A stretch of DNA of 6,153 bases, taken from Bacteroidota bacterium. GTDB taxonomy: Bacteria > Bacteroidota > Bacteroidia > Flavobacteriales > Weeksellaceae. Each line of letters opens with the position of its first letter. Within the stretch, counting starts at the first letter, position 1. The notes beneath the pieces are model-generated. The model was not told where the DNA came from, searched no databases, and was given only the letters and a program-made list of their open reading frames with translations. Made by a program: the position numbers and the translations under genes. Of the stretch, positions 1-6,153 are shown piece by piece. The DNA lies in NCBI GenBank assembly GCA_023423715.1, contig JAFAFC010000018.1, positions 1 to 6,153 on the forward strand. The letters are read 5' to 3'.

Positions 1-39
1 GTATATTTTCTGTAACGCCTACCGAAAGCGTTGTCTTAG

Positions 40-112
<73 letters not shown>

Positions 113-123
113 ATATTGGACTG

Positions 124-154
124 CAAATATACGACTATTTATTCACCTTCCAAA
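124..154 (-). promoter_or_regulatory. Bacteroidota-type promoter of the initiator tRNA
   Basis: On the minus strand there is TTTG (154-151), a 19-base spacer, then TATATTTG (131-124) followed by C. This matches in full the Bacteroidota primary-sigma consensus of TTTG near -33 and TAnnTTTG near -7. The -7 box ends 11 bases before the tRNA 5' end at 112, so the predicted transcript has only a few bases of leader for RNase P to remove. No other gene lies close upstream on this strand. Confidence 0.82.
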
Positions 155-166
155 TTTTTTTCCCTT

Positions 167-199
167 TTTATCGTACTTTTATTAAAATTCGTACCTTTG
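167..199 (+). promoter_or_regulatory. Promoter of the five-gene operon
   Basis: TACCTTTG at 192-199 fits TAnnTTTG exactly. The upstream box is weaker: TTTA at 167-170, 21 bases away, within a T-rich stretch (155-170). The -7 box ends only 4 bases before the ATG at 204, so transcription would begin at or very near that ATG. The promoter lies back to back with the tRNA promoter. No operator-like palindrome is visible between them. Confidence 0.65.
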
Positions 200-203
200 G
201 ATT

Positions 204-815
204 ATGGCAAAAATTCTAAAAATATACCCAGACAATCCTCAAGAAAATCTTATTACTGAGGTAGTTAAAACGCTGGAAAAAGGTGGATTAATCATTTATC
301 CTTCGGACACAGTTTATGCCCTTGGCTGCAACATTTATGATGTGAAAGCCATGGAAAAGCTTGCTCAACTAAAGAAAATCAAGCTTGAAAAAGCCCAATT
401 TTCGATTATCTGTAACGATCTTAGTCACCTTTCTAGCTTTACAAAACCAATTGATACGTCTGTTTTTCGATTTTTGAAAAGTCATATTCCTGGACCATTT
501 ACGTTTATTTTAGAAGCAAATAAGAATTTGCCCCTTGCCTACAAAGGAAATAAGGAAATTGGAATTAGAGTTCCAGATCATTCTATTCCTCAGTTAATTG
601 TTGAAAAATTAGGCCATCCCATTGCATCAACATCCATTAAAGACGATGATGAAATCATAGAATATTCTACCGATCCAGAATTGATTGCAGAAAAGTACGA
701 TCATTTGGTTGATATCGTTATCGACAGTGGTTATGGGGATAATGTGGCTTCAACTATTGTAGATTTAACTTCTGGTGAACCTGAAATTATCCGACAAGGA
801 AAAGGAGAATTGTAA
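204..815 (+). CDS. Sua5/YciO/YrdC-family protein (YciO-like; possible threonylcarbamoyl-AMP synthase)
   Basis: The 203-residue protein is a single YrdC-fold domain, close to the family length of about 200. Visible motifs are YPSDTVYALGC (32-42), PGPFTFIL (96-103), IGIRVPDH (119-126), ASTS (141-144) and STIVDL (183-188). Family knowledge: TsaC/Sua5 makes threonylcarbamoyl-AMP from threonine, bicarbonate and ATP for t6A37 in ANN-decoding tRNAs. The N-terminus (IYPDNPQ) and STS in place of the S-x-N motif resemble E. coli YciO, a paralogue whose role is less certain, so no gene symbol is given. The start is firm: the frame has a stop at 183-185, ATG204 is the first start codon after it, and the next Met (50) lies beyond the nucleotide-binding motif. 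There is no Shine-Dalgarno sequence, and the promoter position suggests a leaderless mRNA. It is the first gene of the operon. Confidence 0.88.
   Translation: MAKILKIYPDNPQENLITEVVKTLEKGGLIIYPSDTVYALGCNIYDVKAMEKLAQLKKIKLEKAQFSIICNDLSHLSSFTKPIDTSVFRFLKSHIPGPFTFILEANKNLPLAYKGNKEIGIRVPDHSIPQLIVEKLGHPIASTSIKDDDEIIEYSTDPELIAEKYDHLVDIVIDSGYGDNVASTIVDLTSGEPEIIRQGKGEL
803..807 (+). promoter_or_regulatory. Possible ribosome binding site for the CPBP gene
   Basis: AGGAG lies inside the last codons of the upstream gene, 12 bases before ATG820. It is the only recognisable Shine-Dalgarno-like site ahead of a start in this operon. The spacing is longer than ideal and Bacteroidota seldom rely on such sites, so it may be a chance product of the Gly-Lys-Gly-Glu codons. 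It nevertheless supports ATG820 over GTG775. Confidence 0.35.
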
Positions 816-819
816 GAGA

Positions 820-1497
820 ATGGTAAAAAAATATTCTGTAGGCATCCTTCTAGTAGTAACGTTACTTGTATCTTATTTATCTTTTCCCCAACAGAAAGTT
901 CAGTTTTCAACAGATTTTGTGAAGGATCAAACTATAGATCAGCTTCTTACAATAGCGACATTATGGGGAATTCTAATCATTACTATTATTTACAACAGAG
1001 TTGTTGAAAAGGAAAACCTTTTAATATGGACAGAAAAAAAATATAATTTCAAATTTATTTTGAAATCTTGTATTATCGTATACTTTGTTTCAGTTGTAAG
1101 TGCGGGAATATTTAATTTTATCATAAGTGAATTAACCAATGAAGGGATAAGTACAATGGTTGGTGAAATGGCAACTGTTTTTAGAAGTTCTTATTTACTT
1201 TTAATAATCACATGTATTACAGCGGCTATTACAGAAGAGTTTTTGATGCGTGGATATATTCAACCAAGACTATCCAAAATATATCAGAATCCATGGGTTG
1301 GAATTTTGGGAACTTCATTAATATTTGGGGTTTTGCATAGTACATATGGAACTCTTGGGCAAATTGTAGGCCCCTTTATTACGGGAATTATTTTTTCCTT
1401 TTTCTATTATCGTTATCAAAATATTACAATACTAATTATAGTTCACTTTATAATTGATTTTATATCATTAAATATAGATCAATTTGCTAAATATTAA
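820..1497 (+). CDS. CPBP-family intramembrane glutamic endopeptidase
   Basis: This is a 225-residue, strongly hydrophobic protein with about six or seven membrane segments (roughly 7-22, 41-58, 82-104, 122-138, 160-172, 181-198 and 201-217). It carries all three CPBP (CAAX protease/Abi) motifs: EExxxR (E139, E140, R144), FxxxH (F169 to H173) and HxxxD (H209, D213). In Rce1, the structurally known relative, such residues form a glutamate-activated site inside the membrane. The substrate here is unknown; in bacteria the family includes prenyl-protein-protease-like, bacteriocin-maturation and immunity proteins. I chose ATG820, 4 bases after the preceding stop and with AGGAG at 803-807 (12 bases away), over an in-frame GTG at 775 that overlaps the previous gene and adds a charged 15-residue extension. 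Its G+C is about 29% by hand count, against about 36% in prmC. Confidence 0.88.
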   Translation: MVKKYSVGILLVVTLLVSYLSFPQQKVQFSTDFVKDQTIDQLLTIATLWGILIITIIYNRVVEKENLLIWTEKKYNFKFILKSCIIVYFVSVVSAGIFNFIISELTNEGISTMVGEMATVFRSSYLLLIITCITAAITEEFLMRGYIQPRLSKIYQNPWVGILGTSLIFGVLHSTYGTLGQIVGPFITGIIFSFFYYRYQNITILIIVHFIIDFISLNIDQFAKY

Positions 1498-1508
1498 ATT
1501 AAGAAAAT

Positions 1509-2267
1509 ATGAAAATCGTTACATCACCTGCAAAACTGATGAATATTGAAAATAAGAGCGATCTTTTGAGAGCAACAACTCCAAAATTCATTGATGATGC
1601 GGCACATATTCAAAAATACTTAAAAGAAAAGTCACCAAAATATCTATCCGACTTAATGGAAATTTCGTCAAAATTAGCAGATGAAAATTGGGAGCGAAAT
1701 CAAAAATGGAATGACAAACCAAAAGCTAAAGAATCCACTTCTGCCCTTTTTGCGTTTACTGGAGAGGTTTACAGAGGTTTGGATGCTGCGTCTTTGGATA
1801 AATCAGCCATAGATTATCTTCAAAAAAACTACCGAATGCTCTCAGGTTTGTACGGACTTTTAAAACCTTCTGATAAGGTTATGTTGTATCGTTTGGAAAT
1901 GGGAAGACCTTTTGAGTTCGATAAATACAAGAATTTATACGATTTCTGGACAGAAAAAGTGACGGAGCAATTGGATTCTGAAATGACGAAAACCGAAATT
2001 CTTCTCAACTTAGCGAGCAAAGAATACGGAAAAGTGATTGATCGAAAGAAATTGAATCGTAAAGTCATCGATTTTGATTTTTATGAATTGAAAGACGGAA
2101 AACTAAAAACCATCGTTGTTTACACGAAACACGCTCGAGGTTTAGTCGTGCGTTATTGTGCGGAAACCAAAGCCAAATCGTTGAATGACGTAAAAGCGTT
2201 TAATTACGAAGGTTATAGAATTGACGAAGAAAAATCGACGGATACTAATTTAGTTTTCACAAGATAA
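1509..2267 (+). CDS. yaaA: YaaA (UPF0246) peroxide-stress protein
   Basis: The 252-residue protein matches the YaaA/DUF328 family along its whole length, and the family is normally about 250-260 residues. Recognisable blocks in order are SPAK (6-9), FTGEVYRGL (83-91), RMLSGLYGLLKP (109-120), YRLEMG (127-132), LYDFW (143-147), NLAS-KEY (167-173), KHARG (207-211) and FNYEGY (231-236). In E. coli, YaaA is induced by hydrogen peroxide through OxyR and lowers intracellular free iron, limiting Fenton damage; its biochemical activity is not fully settled, though DNA binding has been described. It is cytoplasmic, with no signal peptide or membrane segment. The ATG gives the canonical MKIVTSPAK start. 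An A-rich 11-base gap separates it from the CPBP gene, and its TAA is followed directly by the prmC ATG. No OxyR-like site is visible in that gap, so it probably depends on the operon promoter. Confidence 0.95.
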   Translation: MKIVTSPAKLMNIENKSDLLRATTPKFIDDAAHIQKYLKEKSPKYLSDLMEISSKLADENWERNQKWNDKPKAKESTSALFAFTGEVYRGLDAASLDKSAIDYLQKNYRMLSGLYGLLKPSDKVMLYRLEMGRPFEFDKYKNLYDFWTEKVTEQLDSEMTKTEILLNLASKEYGKVIDRKKLNRKVIDFDFYELKDGKLKTIVVYTKHARGLVVRYCAETKAKSLNDVKAFNYEGYRIDEEKSTDTNLVFTR

Positions 2268-3116
2268 ATGACGATACTCGAATGCAAGCGTTATTTTAAA
2301 CGTGAATTAGCCGATTTATATTCCGATTCAGAAACGGCGTTTATCTACTCTTTTTTGGTAGAAAAAATTGTTGGTTTTGGACTTCATCAGCAAAGACGAT
2401 TTTCAGATCAAGAGCTTTTACAACAAGATCAGGAAGAACTGGAAGTACAACTACAAGAATTAAAAACAGGAAAACCGTATCAACAAATTTTAGGCGAAAC
2501 CGAGTTTTATGGACTTTTATTTTCGGTGAATGAACACGTTCTCATTCCACGTCCGGAAACCGAAGAACTGCTAGAAATTGCCATCAGTACGATTCGAGAT
2601 GAGTTTGCAAAGGATTCGCAACCAAACATTTTAGACATTGGAACGGGAAGCGGAATTATTCCTATTGTTTTGAAAAAGTATTTTCAAAATGCGGAAGTTC
2701 AAACGATGGATATTTCGAAAGATGCCATCCTAGTTGCAACAAAAAATGCAGAAAAACATCAACTTGACATTCAATTTCATCAGGCTGATTATTTGAATTT
2801 TTCGCTTCAAGAAGAATTCGATATTATCATTTCAAATCCTCCATACATCGGAAAAGATGAGTTTAATAAAATTGGATTTGGCGTAAAAAATTTCGAACCG
2901 AACATTGCTTTATTTTCACCAACGGAAGATGCGTTGCTTTTCTACCGAAAAATTGCTCTTGACGGATTGCAACATTTAAAAAACGGAGGTTTGGTTTTCT
3001 TAGAAATAAATCAGAAATTAGGGCTTGAAACTTTGGCTTTATTTGAAGCCTATTCTGAAGCGAAACTTATCCAAGATCTCTCTGGAAACGATCGTTTTGT
3101 AGTTGCGAAAAAATAA
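2268..3116 (+). CDS. prmC: Peptide chain release factor N5-glutamine methyltransferase PrmC (HemK)
   Basis: The 282-residue protein is of normal PrmC length with the family's two-part layout. A helical N-terminal domain (about 1-85) precedes the linker motif IPRPETEE (93-100) and a class I methyltransferase domain with the SAM-binding loop DIGTGSG (123-129) and the catalytic NPPY (190-193). NFEPNIALF (208-216) and a C-terminal LSGNDRF (271-277) are also typical. The enzyme methylates the glutamine of the GGQ motif in release factors RF1 and RF2 using S-adenosylmethionine, which speeds termination. In many bacteria prmC sits beside prfA; here prfA is not in the window and the upstream neighbour is yaaA. 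The start codon abuts the yaaA stop (TAAATG) with no Shine-Dalgarno sequence, which suggests termination-reinitiation coupling. All catalytic motifs are intact. Confidence 0.96.
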   Translation: MTILECKRYFKRELADLYSDSETAFIYSFLVEKIVGFGLHQQRRFSDQELLQQDQEELEVQLQELKTGKPYQQILGETEFYGLLFSVNEHVLIPRPETEELLEIAISTIRDEFAKDSQPNILDIGTGSGIIPIVLKKYFQNAEVQTMDISKDAILVATKNAEKHQLDIQFHQADYLNFSLQEEFDIIISNPPYIGKDEFNKIGFGVKNFEPNIALFSPTEDALLFYRKIALDGLQHLKNGGLVFLEINQKLGLETLALFEAYSEAKLIQDLSGNDRFVVAKK

Positions 3117-3134
3117 TCAAATCAAAAGAAATTT

Positions 3135-6086
3135 ATGAAAAGAAAAATTCAACTTTTTGCATTTTTCGTGCTTTCACTTAACCTGTTTGCACAGAAAAAA
3201 GCACTTGACCATTCGGTTTATGACAGTTGGCAAAACATCACAACACGACTGATTTCCAATGATGGAAAATGGACAGGTTACAGTGTGGATGCTCAAGAAG
3301 GAGACAATGTTTTGACATTACAAAAGACCGATAATTCTAAGAAAATGGACTTTCCGAGAGGAGCCAAAGTTCAGTTCACAAGCGATTCAAAATTCGCAAT
3401 TTTCTCTGTAAAACCTTTCTATAAGGACAGCAAAGCGGTAAAAGACAAAAAAATGAAGAAGGAAAAATTAGCAAAAGATTCCCTTTTCATTGTGAATTTA
3501 CAGACGCTTGCAGTTGAGAAAATCCCGAATGTGCAATCCTTTAAAATTCCTGCAAAAGGAGGTTCTATAATCGCTTATTTGCTAGAAAATTTAAAAGATA
3601 AATCAGCAGAGCCTGCAAAAGAAGATGGAGATGCAACTCCGGCAGAAGATTCCAATGCAAAACCTTTAAAAATGGTGGTTCGCAATTTGGCTACAAACAA
3701 GTCTGAAACGTATGAAAACGTTACTAAATTTAGCTTTAACGATTTCGGACAACAGCTCGCTTATGTCACAAAAAAGCCTGAAGAGAAGAAAAAACCAGAC
3801 GCCAAAAAAGACGATTCTAAGGAAAAAACAGAAGAAAAAGTAGCTTCTAATGAGGAAGGTGAAAAGTCTGAAAAAGAGGAATCGAAGGAGGACAAAACGA
3901 AGAAAGAAGATAAAAATGCACCTAAAAAATATGAGCTGCAGTCCGTTAATTGGGTGAATTTGGATAAAAATAAAGTCAACAAATTGGTGGAAACGGAAGG
4001 CGATTTCAGCCAACTTTCTTTCGATGAAGCGGGAACGCAGTTGGCTTTCGTTGGAACAACGTCTCACAAAAATGACCTAATTAAAGACTATTCGCTTTAT
4101 TACTACGGACAAGACGGCTCGAAAAGCAAGACATACAAAAAAGAAAATCCGAACATGCCAAAGAATTGGGTGATTTCGGAAAACAGCTTGCCACGATTTA
4201 GCAAAAACGGAAAACAATTGTATTTTGGGATTGCGCCAAAGCCTGTTGTAAAAGACACTGCTTTAATTGTTAACGATCACGCGATTGTTGATATTTGGGG
4301 TTATAAGGACGAAGATTTGCAAACCATTCAATTAAAAAATCTTAGAAACGACCTGAAAAGATCGTATTTATCTGTAACGAATACGCAACAAGCAAACACC
4401 GTTTTTATTCCTTTGGGTAATGAAAAAATGGAGTCCGTTCGTATGGTGAATGAAGGAAATGCGCCTTTTGTTATCGGAACGGAAACCAATAAAGATTCGC
4501 GTTTGGCTTCGCAGTGGACAGGATCAGATTTGAAGGATATTTATTTAGTTCAAACATCAAACGGACAAAAAACAGAAGTTGTTAAAAATTTAAATGGTAA
4601 TGTAATCCCTTCCCCACTTGGTCAATACATGGTGTATTTCAACCGAGTTGATGGAAATTGGTATAGTTATAATGTAGCGACGAAAAAGACCGTTAAATTA
4701 AATGAAAACACGCAAATTTCGTTCGTTGATGAAGAGTTTGATATGCCTGATTTACCAAGAGCCTACGGTTTGGCTGGATTTACGGATAACGATGAGTCGG
4801 TTTTAATTAAAGATCGCTATGATATTTGGGAATTCTTCTTAAATGGAAAGCAAAAACCTAGAAACCTAACGCAATCGTACGGAAGAACGAATAAGATTTC
4901 ATTTGACACGTATACGTTTGATCCTGATGTAAAAAGCTACTCACGAAAGAAACCTTTATTGCTTTCTGCATTCAGTGAAGTGACAAAGGAAAATGGAATT
5001 TTCCAAACAGGTTTCAATGGAACGAAGGATCCTGAGAAGATTGCAATGGAAGCGGTTTGGGGTTACAATGGTGTTATTAAAGCAAAAAATGCCGATGAAT
5101 ATATTCTAACCAAAGAATCTTCGACACAATCTGCAAATCTGTATGCAACATCAGATTTCAAAAATCAAATTAAACTTTCAGCGACCAATCCGCAGCAGAA
5201 AAACTACAATTGGCTAACCGCTGAATTGGTAAAATGGTCGACTGACAAAGGGCATACATCCGAAGGCGTACTTTACAAACCCGAAAATTTTGATCCAAAT
5301 AAAAAATACCCAATGTTGGTATATTTCTACGAAAAACTTTCGGACAACTTAAACAAATATCAAGCTCCAGCGCCTACGCCGTCTCGATTAAATATTTCGT
5401 ATTTCACTAGTAATGGTTATTTAGTTTTCACACCAGACATTTCGTATATTGATGGATATCCAGGTGAATCGGCTATGGAATACATTAATTCTGGAGTTGA
5501 TTATTTAGCTAAAAATCCATGGGTTGATGCTAAAAAAATCGGAATTCAAGGGCAAAGTTGGGGTGGTTATCAAGTGGCTTATTTGATTACACAAACCGAT
5601 CGTTATGCCGCAGCTTGGGCAGGAGCGCCAGTCGCAAACATGACGTCCGCTTATGGTGGAATCCGTTGGGGATCTGGGATGAACAGACAGTTTCAGTACG
5701 AAAAATCACAAAGTAGAATTGGTAAAACACTTTGGGAAGCGCAAGATTTGTATTTGAAAAACTCCCCTTTATTTTACTTGGATAAAGTGAATACGCCCGT
5801 GGCAATTATGAGTAATGATAATGACGGAGCTGTGCCATGGTATCAAGGTATTGAAATGTTTACAGGACTAAAACGTTTAGGAAAACCATCTTGGTTGCTA
5901 AACTACAACCGTGAAGAGCATAATTTGGAAAAACGTCAGAACAGAAAAGATATCCAGATTAGACAACAACAATTCTTTGATTACTATTTGAAAGGTGCTA
6001 AAGCTCCAGTTTGGATGACAACGGGAGTTCCGGCTACAATGAAGGGAATTGATTGGGGATTTGAATTAACCAATGAAAAACCTTAG
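3135..6086 (+). CDS. Exported S9-family (prolyl oligopeptidase-like) serine peptidase
   Basis: The 983-residue protein begins with a signal peptide (KRK, then a hydrophobic stretch to about 18, likely cut at LFA19|Q20; no lipobox Cys), so it should act in the periplasm or beyond. Residues of about 30-690 look like an N-terminal beta-propeller; DEEFDMPDLPRAYG (532-545) and DRYDIW (560-565) are, from memory, recurrent in Bacteroidota S9 enzymes. The C-terminal alpha/beta-hydrolase domain has GQSWGGYQ with nucleophile S808, and D897 (in SNDNDGAVPW) and H929 (in REEHNL) complete the triad. Family members cleave short peptides, often after proline; specificity cannot be read here. At 983 residues it is longer than DPP4-type enzymes (about 700-770), partly through two charged inserts: about 155-179, and 212-265, which is almost wholly Lys/Glu/Asp/Ser. 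It starts 18 bases after prmC and is the last operon gene in view. Confidence 0.92.
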   Translation: MKRKIQLFAFFVLSLNLFAQKKALDHSVYDSWQNITTRLISNDGKWTGYSVDAQEGDNVLTLQKTDNSKKMDFPRGAKVQFTSDSKFAIFSVKPFYKDSKAVKDKKMKKEKLAKDSLFIVNLQTLAVEKIPNVQSFKIPAKGGSIIAYLLENLKDKSAEPAKEDGDATPAEDSNAKPLKMVVRNLATNKSETYENVTKFSFNDFGQQLAYVTKKPEEKKKPDAKKDDSKEKTEEKVASNEEGEKSEKEESKEDKTKKEDKNAPKKYELQSVNWVNLDKNKVNKLVETEGDFSQLSFDEAGTQLAFVGTTSHKNDLIKDYSLYYYGQDGSKSKTYKKENPNMPKNWVISENSLPRFSKNGKQLYFGIAPKPVVKDTALIVNDHAIVDIWGYKDEDLQTIQLKNLRNDLKRSYLSVTNTQQANTVFIPLGNEKMESVRMVNEGNAPFVIGTETNKDSRLASQWTGSDLKDIYLVQTSNGQKTEVVKNLNGNVIPSPLGQYMVYFNRVDGNWYSYNVATKKTVKLNENTQISFVDEEFDMPDLPRAYGLAGFTDNDESVLIKDRYDIWEFFLNGKQKPRNLTQSYGRTNKISFDTYTFDPDVKSYSRKKPLLLSAFSEVTKENGIFQTGFNGTKDPEKIAMEAVWGYNGVIKAKNADEYILTKESSTQSANLYATSDFKNQIKLSATNPQQKNYNWLTAELVKWSTDKGHTSEGVLYKPENFDPNKKYPMLVYFYEKLSDNLNKYQAPAPTPSRLNISYFTSNGYLVFTPDISYIDGYPGESAMEYINSGVDYLAKNPWVDAKKIGIQGQSWGGYQVAYLITQTDRYAAAWAGAPVANMTSAYGGIRWGSGMNRQFQYEKSQSRIGKTLWEAQDLYLKNSPLFYLDKVNTPVAIMSNDNDGAVPWYQGIEMFTGLKRLGKPSWLLNYNREEHNLEKRQNRKDIQIRQQQFFDYYLKGAKAPVWMTTGVPATMKGIDWGFELTNEKP
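3768..3929 (+). repeat. Lys/Glu-rich low-complexity coding segment in the S9 peptidase
   Basis: Codons 212-265 of the S9 peptidase consist almost entirely of AAA/AAG, GAA/GAG, GAC/GAT and TCT-type codons, giving KEEK/KKED-like tracts with no fixed repeat unit. The plus strand is strongly purine-rich here, which also explains the long antisense reading frames. It most likely forms a disordered loop between propeller blades. It remains in frame and does not break the gene. Confidence 0.8.

Positions 6087-6153
<67 letters not shown>

Noticed and set aside
14..32. Hairpin AACGC/GCGTT just downstream of the tRNA as a terminator
   Set aside because: Only 5 bp with a 9-base loop, and no U tract follows on the tRNA's strand, so it is not a convincing intrinsic terminator.
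775..819. GTG at 775 as the start of the CPBP gene
   Set aside because: It would overlap the previous gene by 41 bases and add a charged, non-family extension; ATG820 gives a normal membrane-protein start just after the preceding stop.
1829..2068. Antisense frame of 79 codons within yaaA
   Set aside because: It is opposite a well-conserved gene, with no promoter or recognisable protein motif.
3666..4067. Antisense frames of 133 codons (3666-4067) and 73 codons (3761-3982)
   Set aside because: They mirror the purine-rich Lys/Glu coding segment; the predicted proteins are just Phe/Leu/Ser/Arg-rich shadows.
5587..5805. Antisense frame of 72 codons within the S9 catalytic domain
   Set aside because: It is opposite a conserved catalytic region and has no supporting signals.
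204..6086. A previously undescribed defence or biosynthetic system formed by the five genes
   Set aside because: Three genes belong to widespread housekeeping or stress families, and the CPBP and S9 enzymes have complete ordinary motifs; nothing links them to a common novel pathway beyond co-transcription.

Overview
The window looks like chromosomal DNA from an AT-rich member of the Bacteroidota, most likely Flavobacteriales. The supporting signs are exact matches to the Bacteroidota housekeeping promoter (TTTG, 19 bases, TAnnTTTG), very weak or absent Shine-Dalgarno sequences, a signal peptide ending in A-Q, and a flavobacterial-type S9 peptidase. Genus cannot be fixed from this sequence.

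Layout. On the minus strand at the left edge lies an initiator tRNA-Met (40-112) with its own consensus promoter (124-154). Back to back with it, a plus-strand promoter (about 167-199) drives a run of five co-directional, tightly packed genes: a Sua5/YciO/YrdC-family protein (204-815), a CPBP-family intramembrane protease (820-1497), YaaA (1509-2267), the release-factor glutamine methyltransferase PrmC (2268-3116) and a large exported S9-family peptidase (3135-6086). The gaps are 4, 11, 0 and 18 bases, so one polycistronic transcript is likely. No gene-free stretch exceeds 300 bases. The last 67 bases hold two adjacent perfect 10-bp palindromes, a possible weak promoter and a run of 34 G.

Function. 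The tRNA, the Sua5-like protein and PrmC all concern translation: initiation, probable tRNA-modification chemistry, and release-factor methylation. YaaA belongs to oxidative-stress and iron protection. The CPBP protease and the S9 peptidase are membrane or exported proteolytic enzymes. The grouping looks like a loose housekeeping operon rather than a dedicated pathway, and I see no defence system, mobile element, CRISPR array or biosynthetic cluster.

Most worth a second look: the 34-G run beside palindromes at the right edge (real hypervariable tract or sequencing artefact), the apparently leaderless mRNA of the first gene, the YciO-like rather than TsaC-like active-site signature of that gene, the AT-rich CPBP gene within the operon, and the lysine/glutamate-rich insert in the peptidase.
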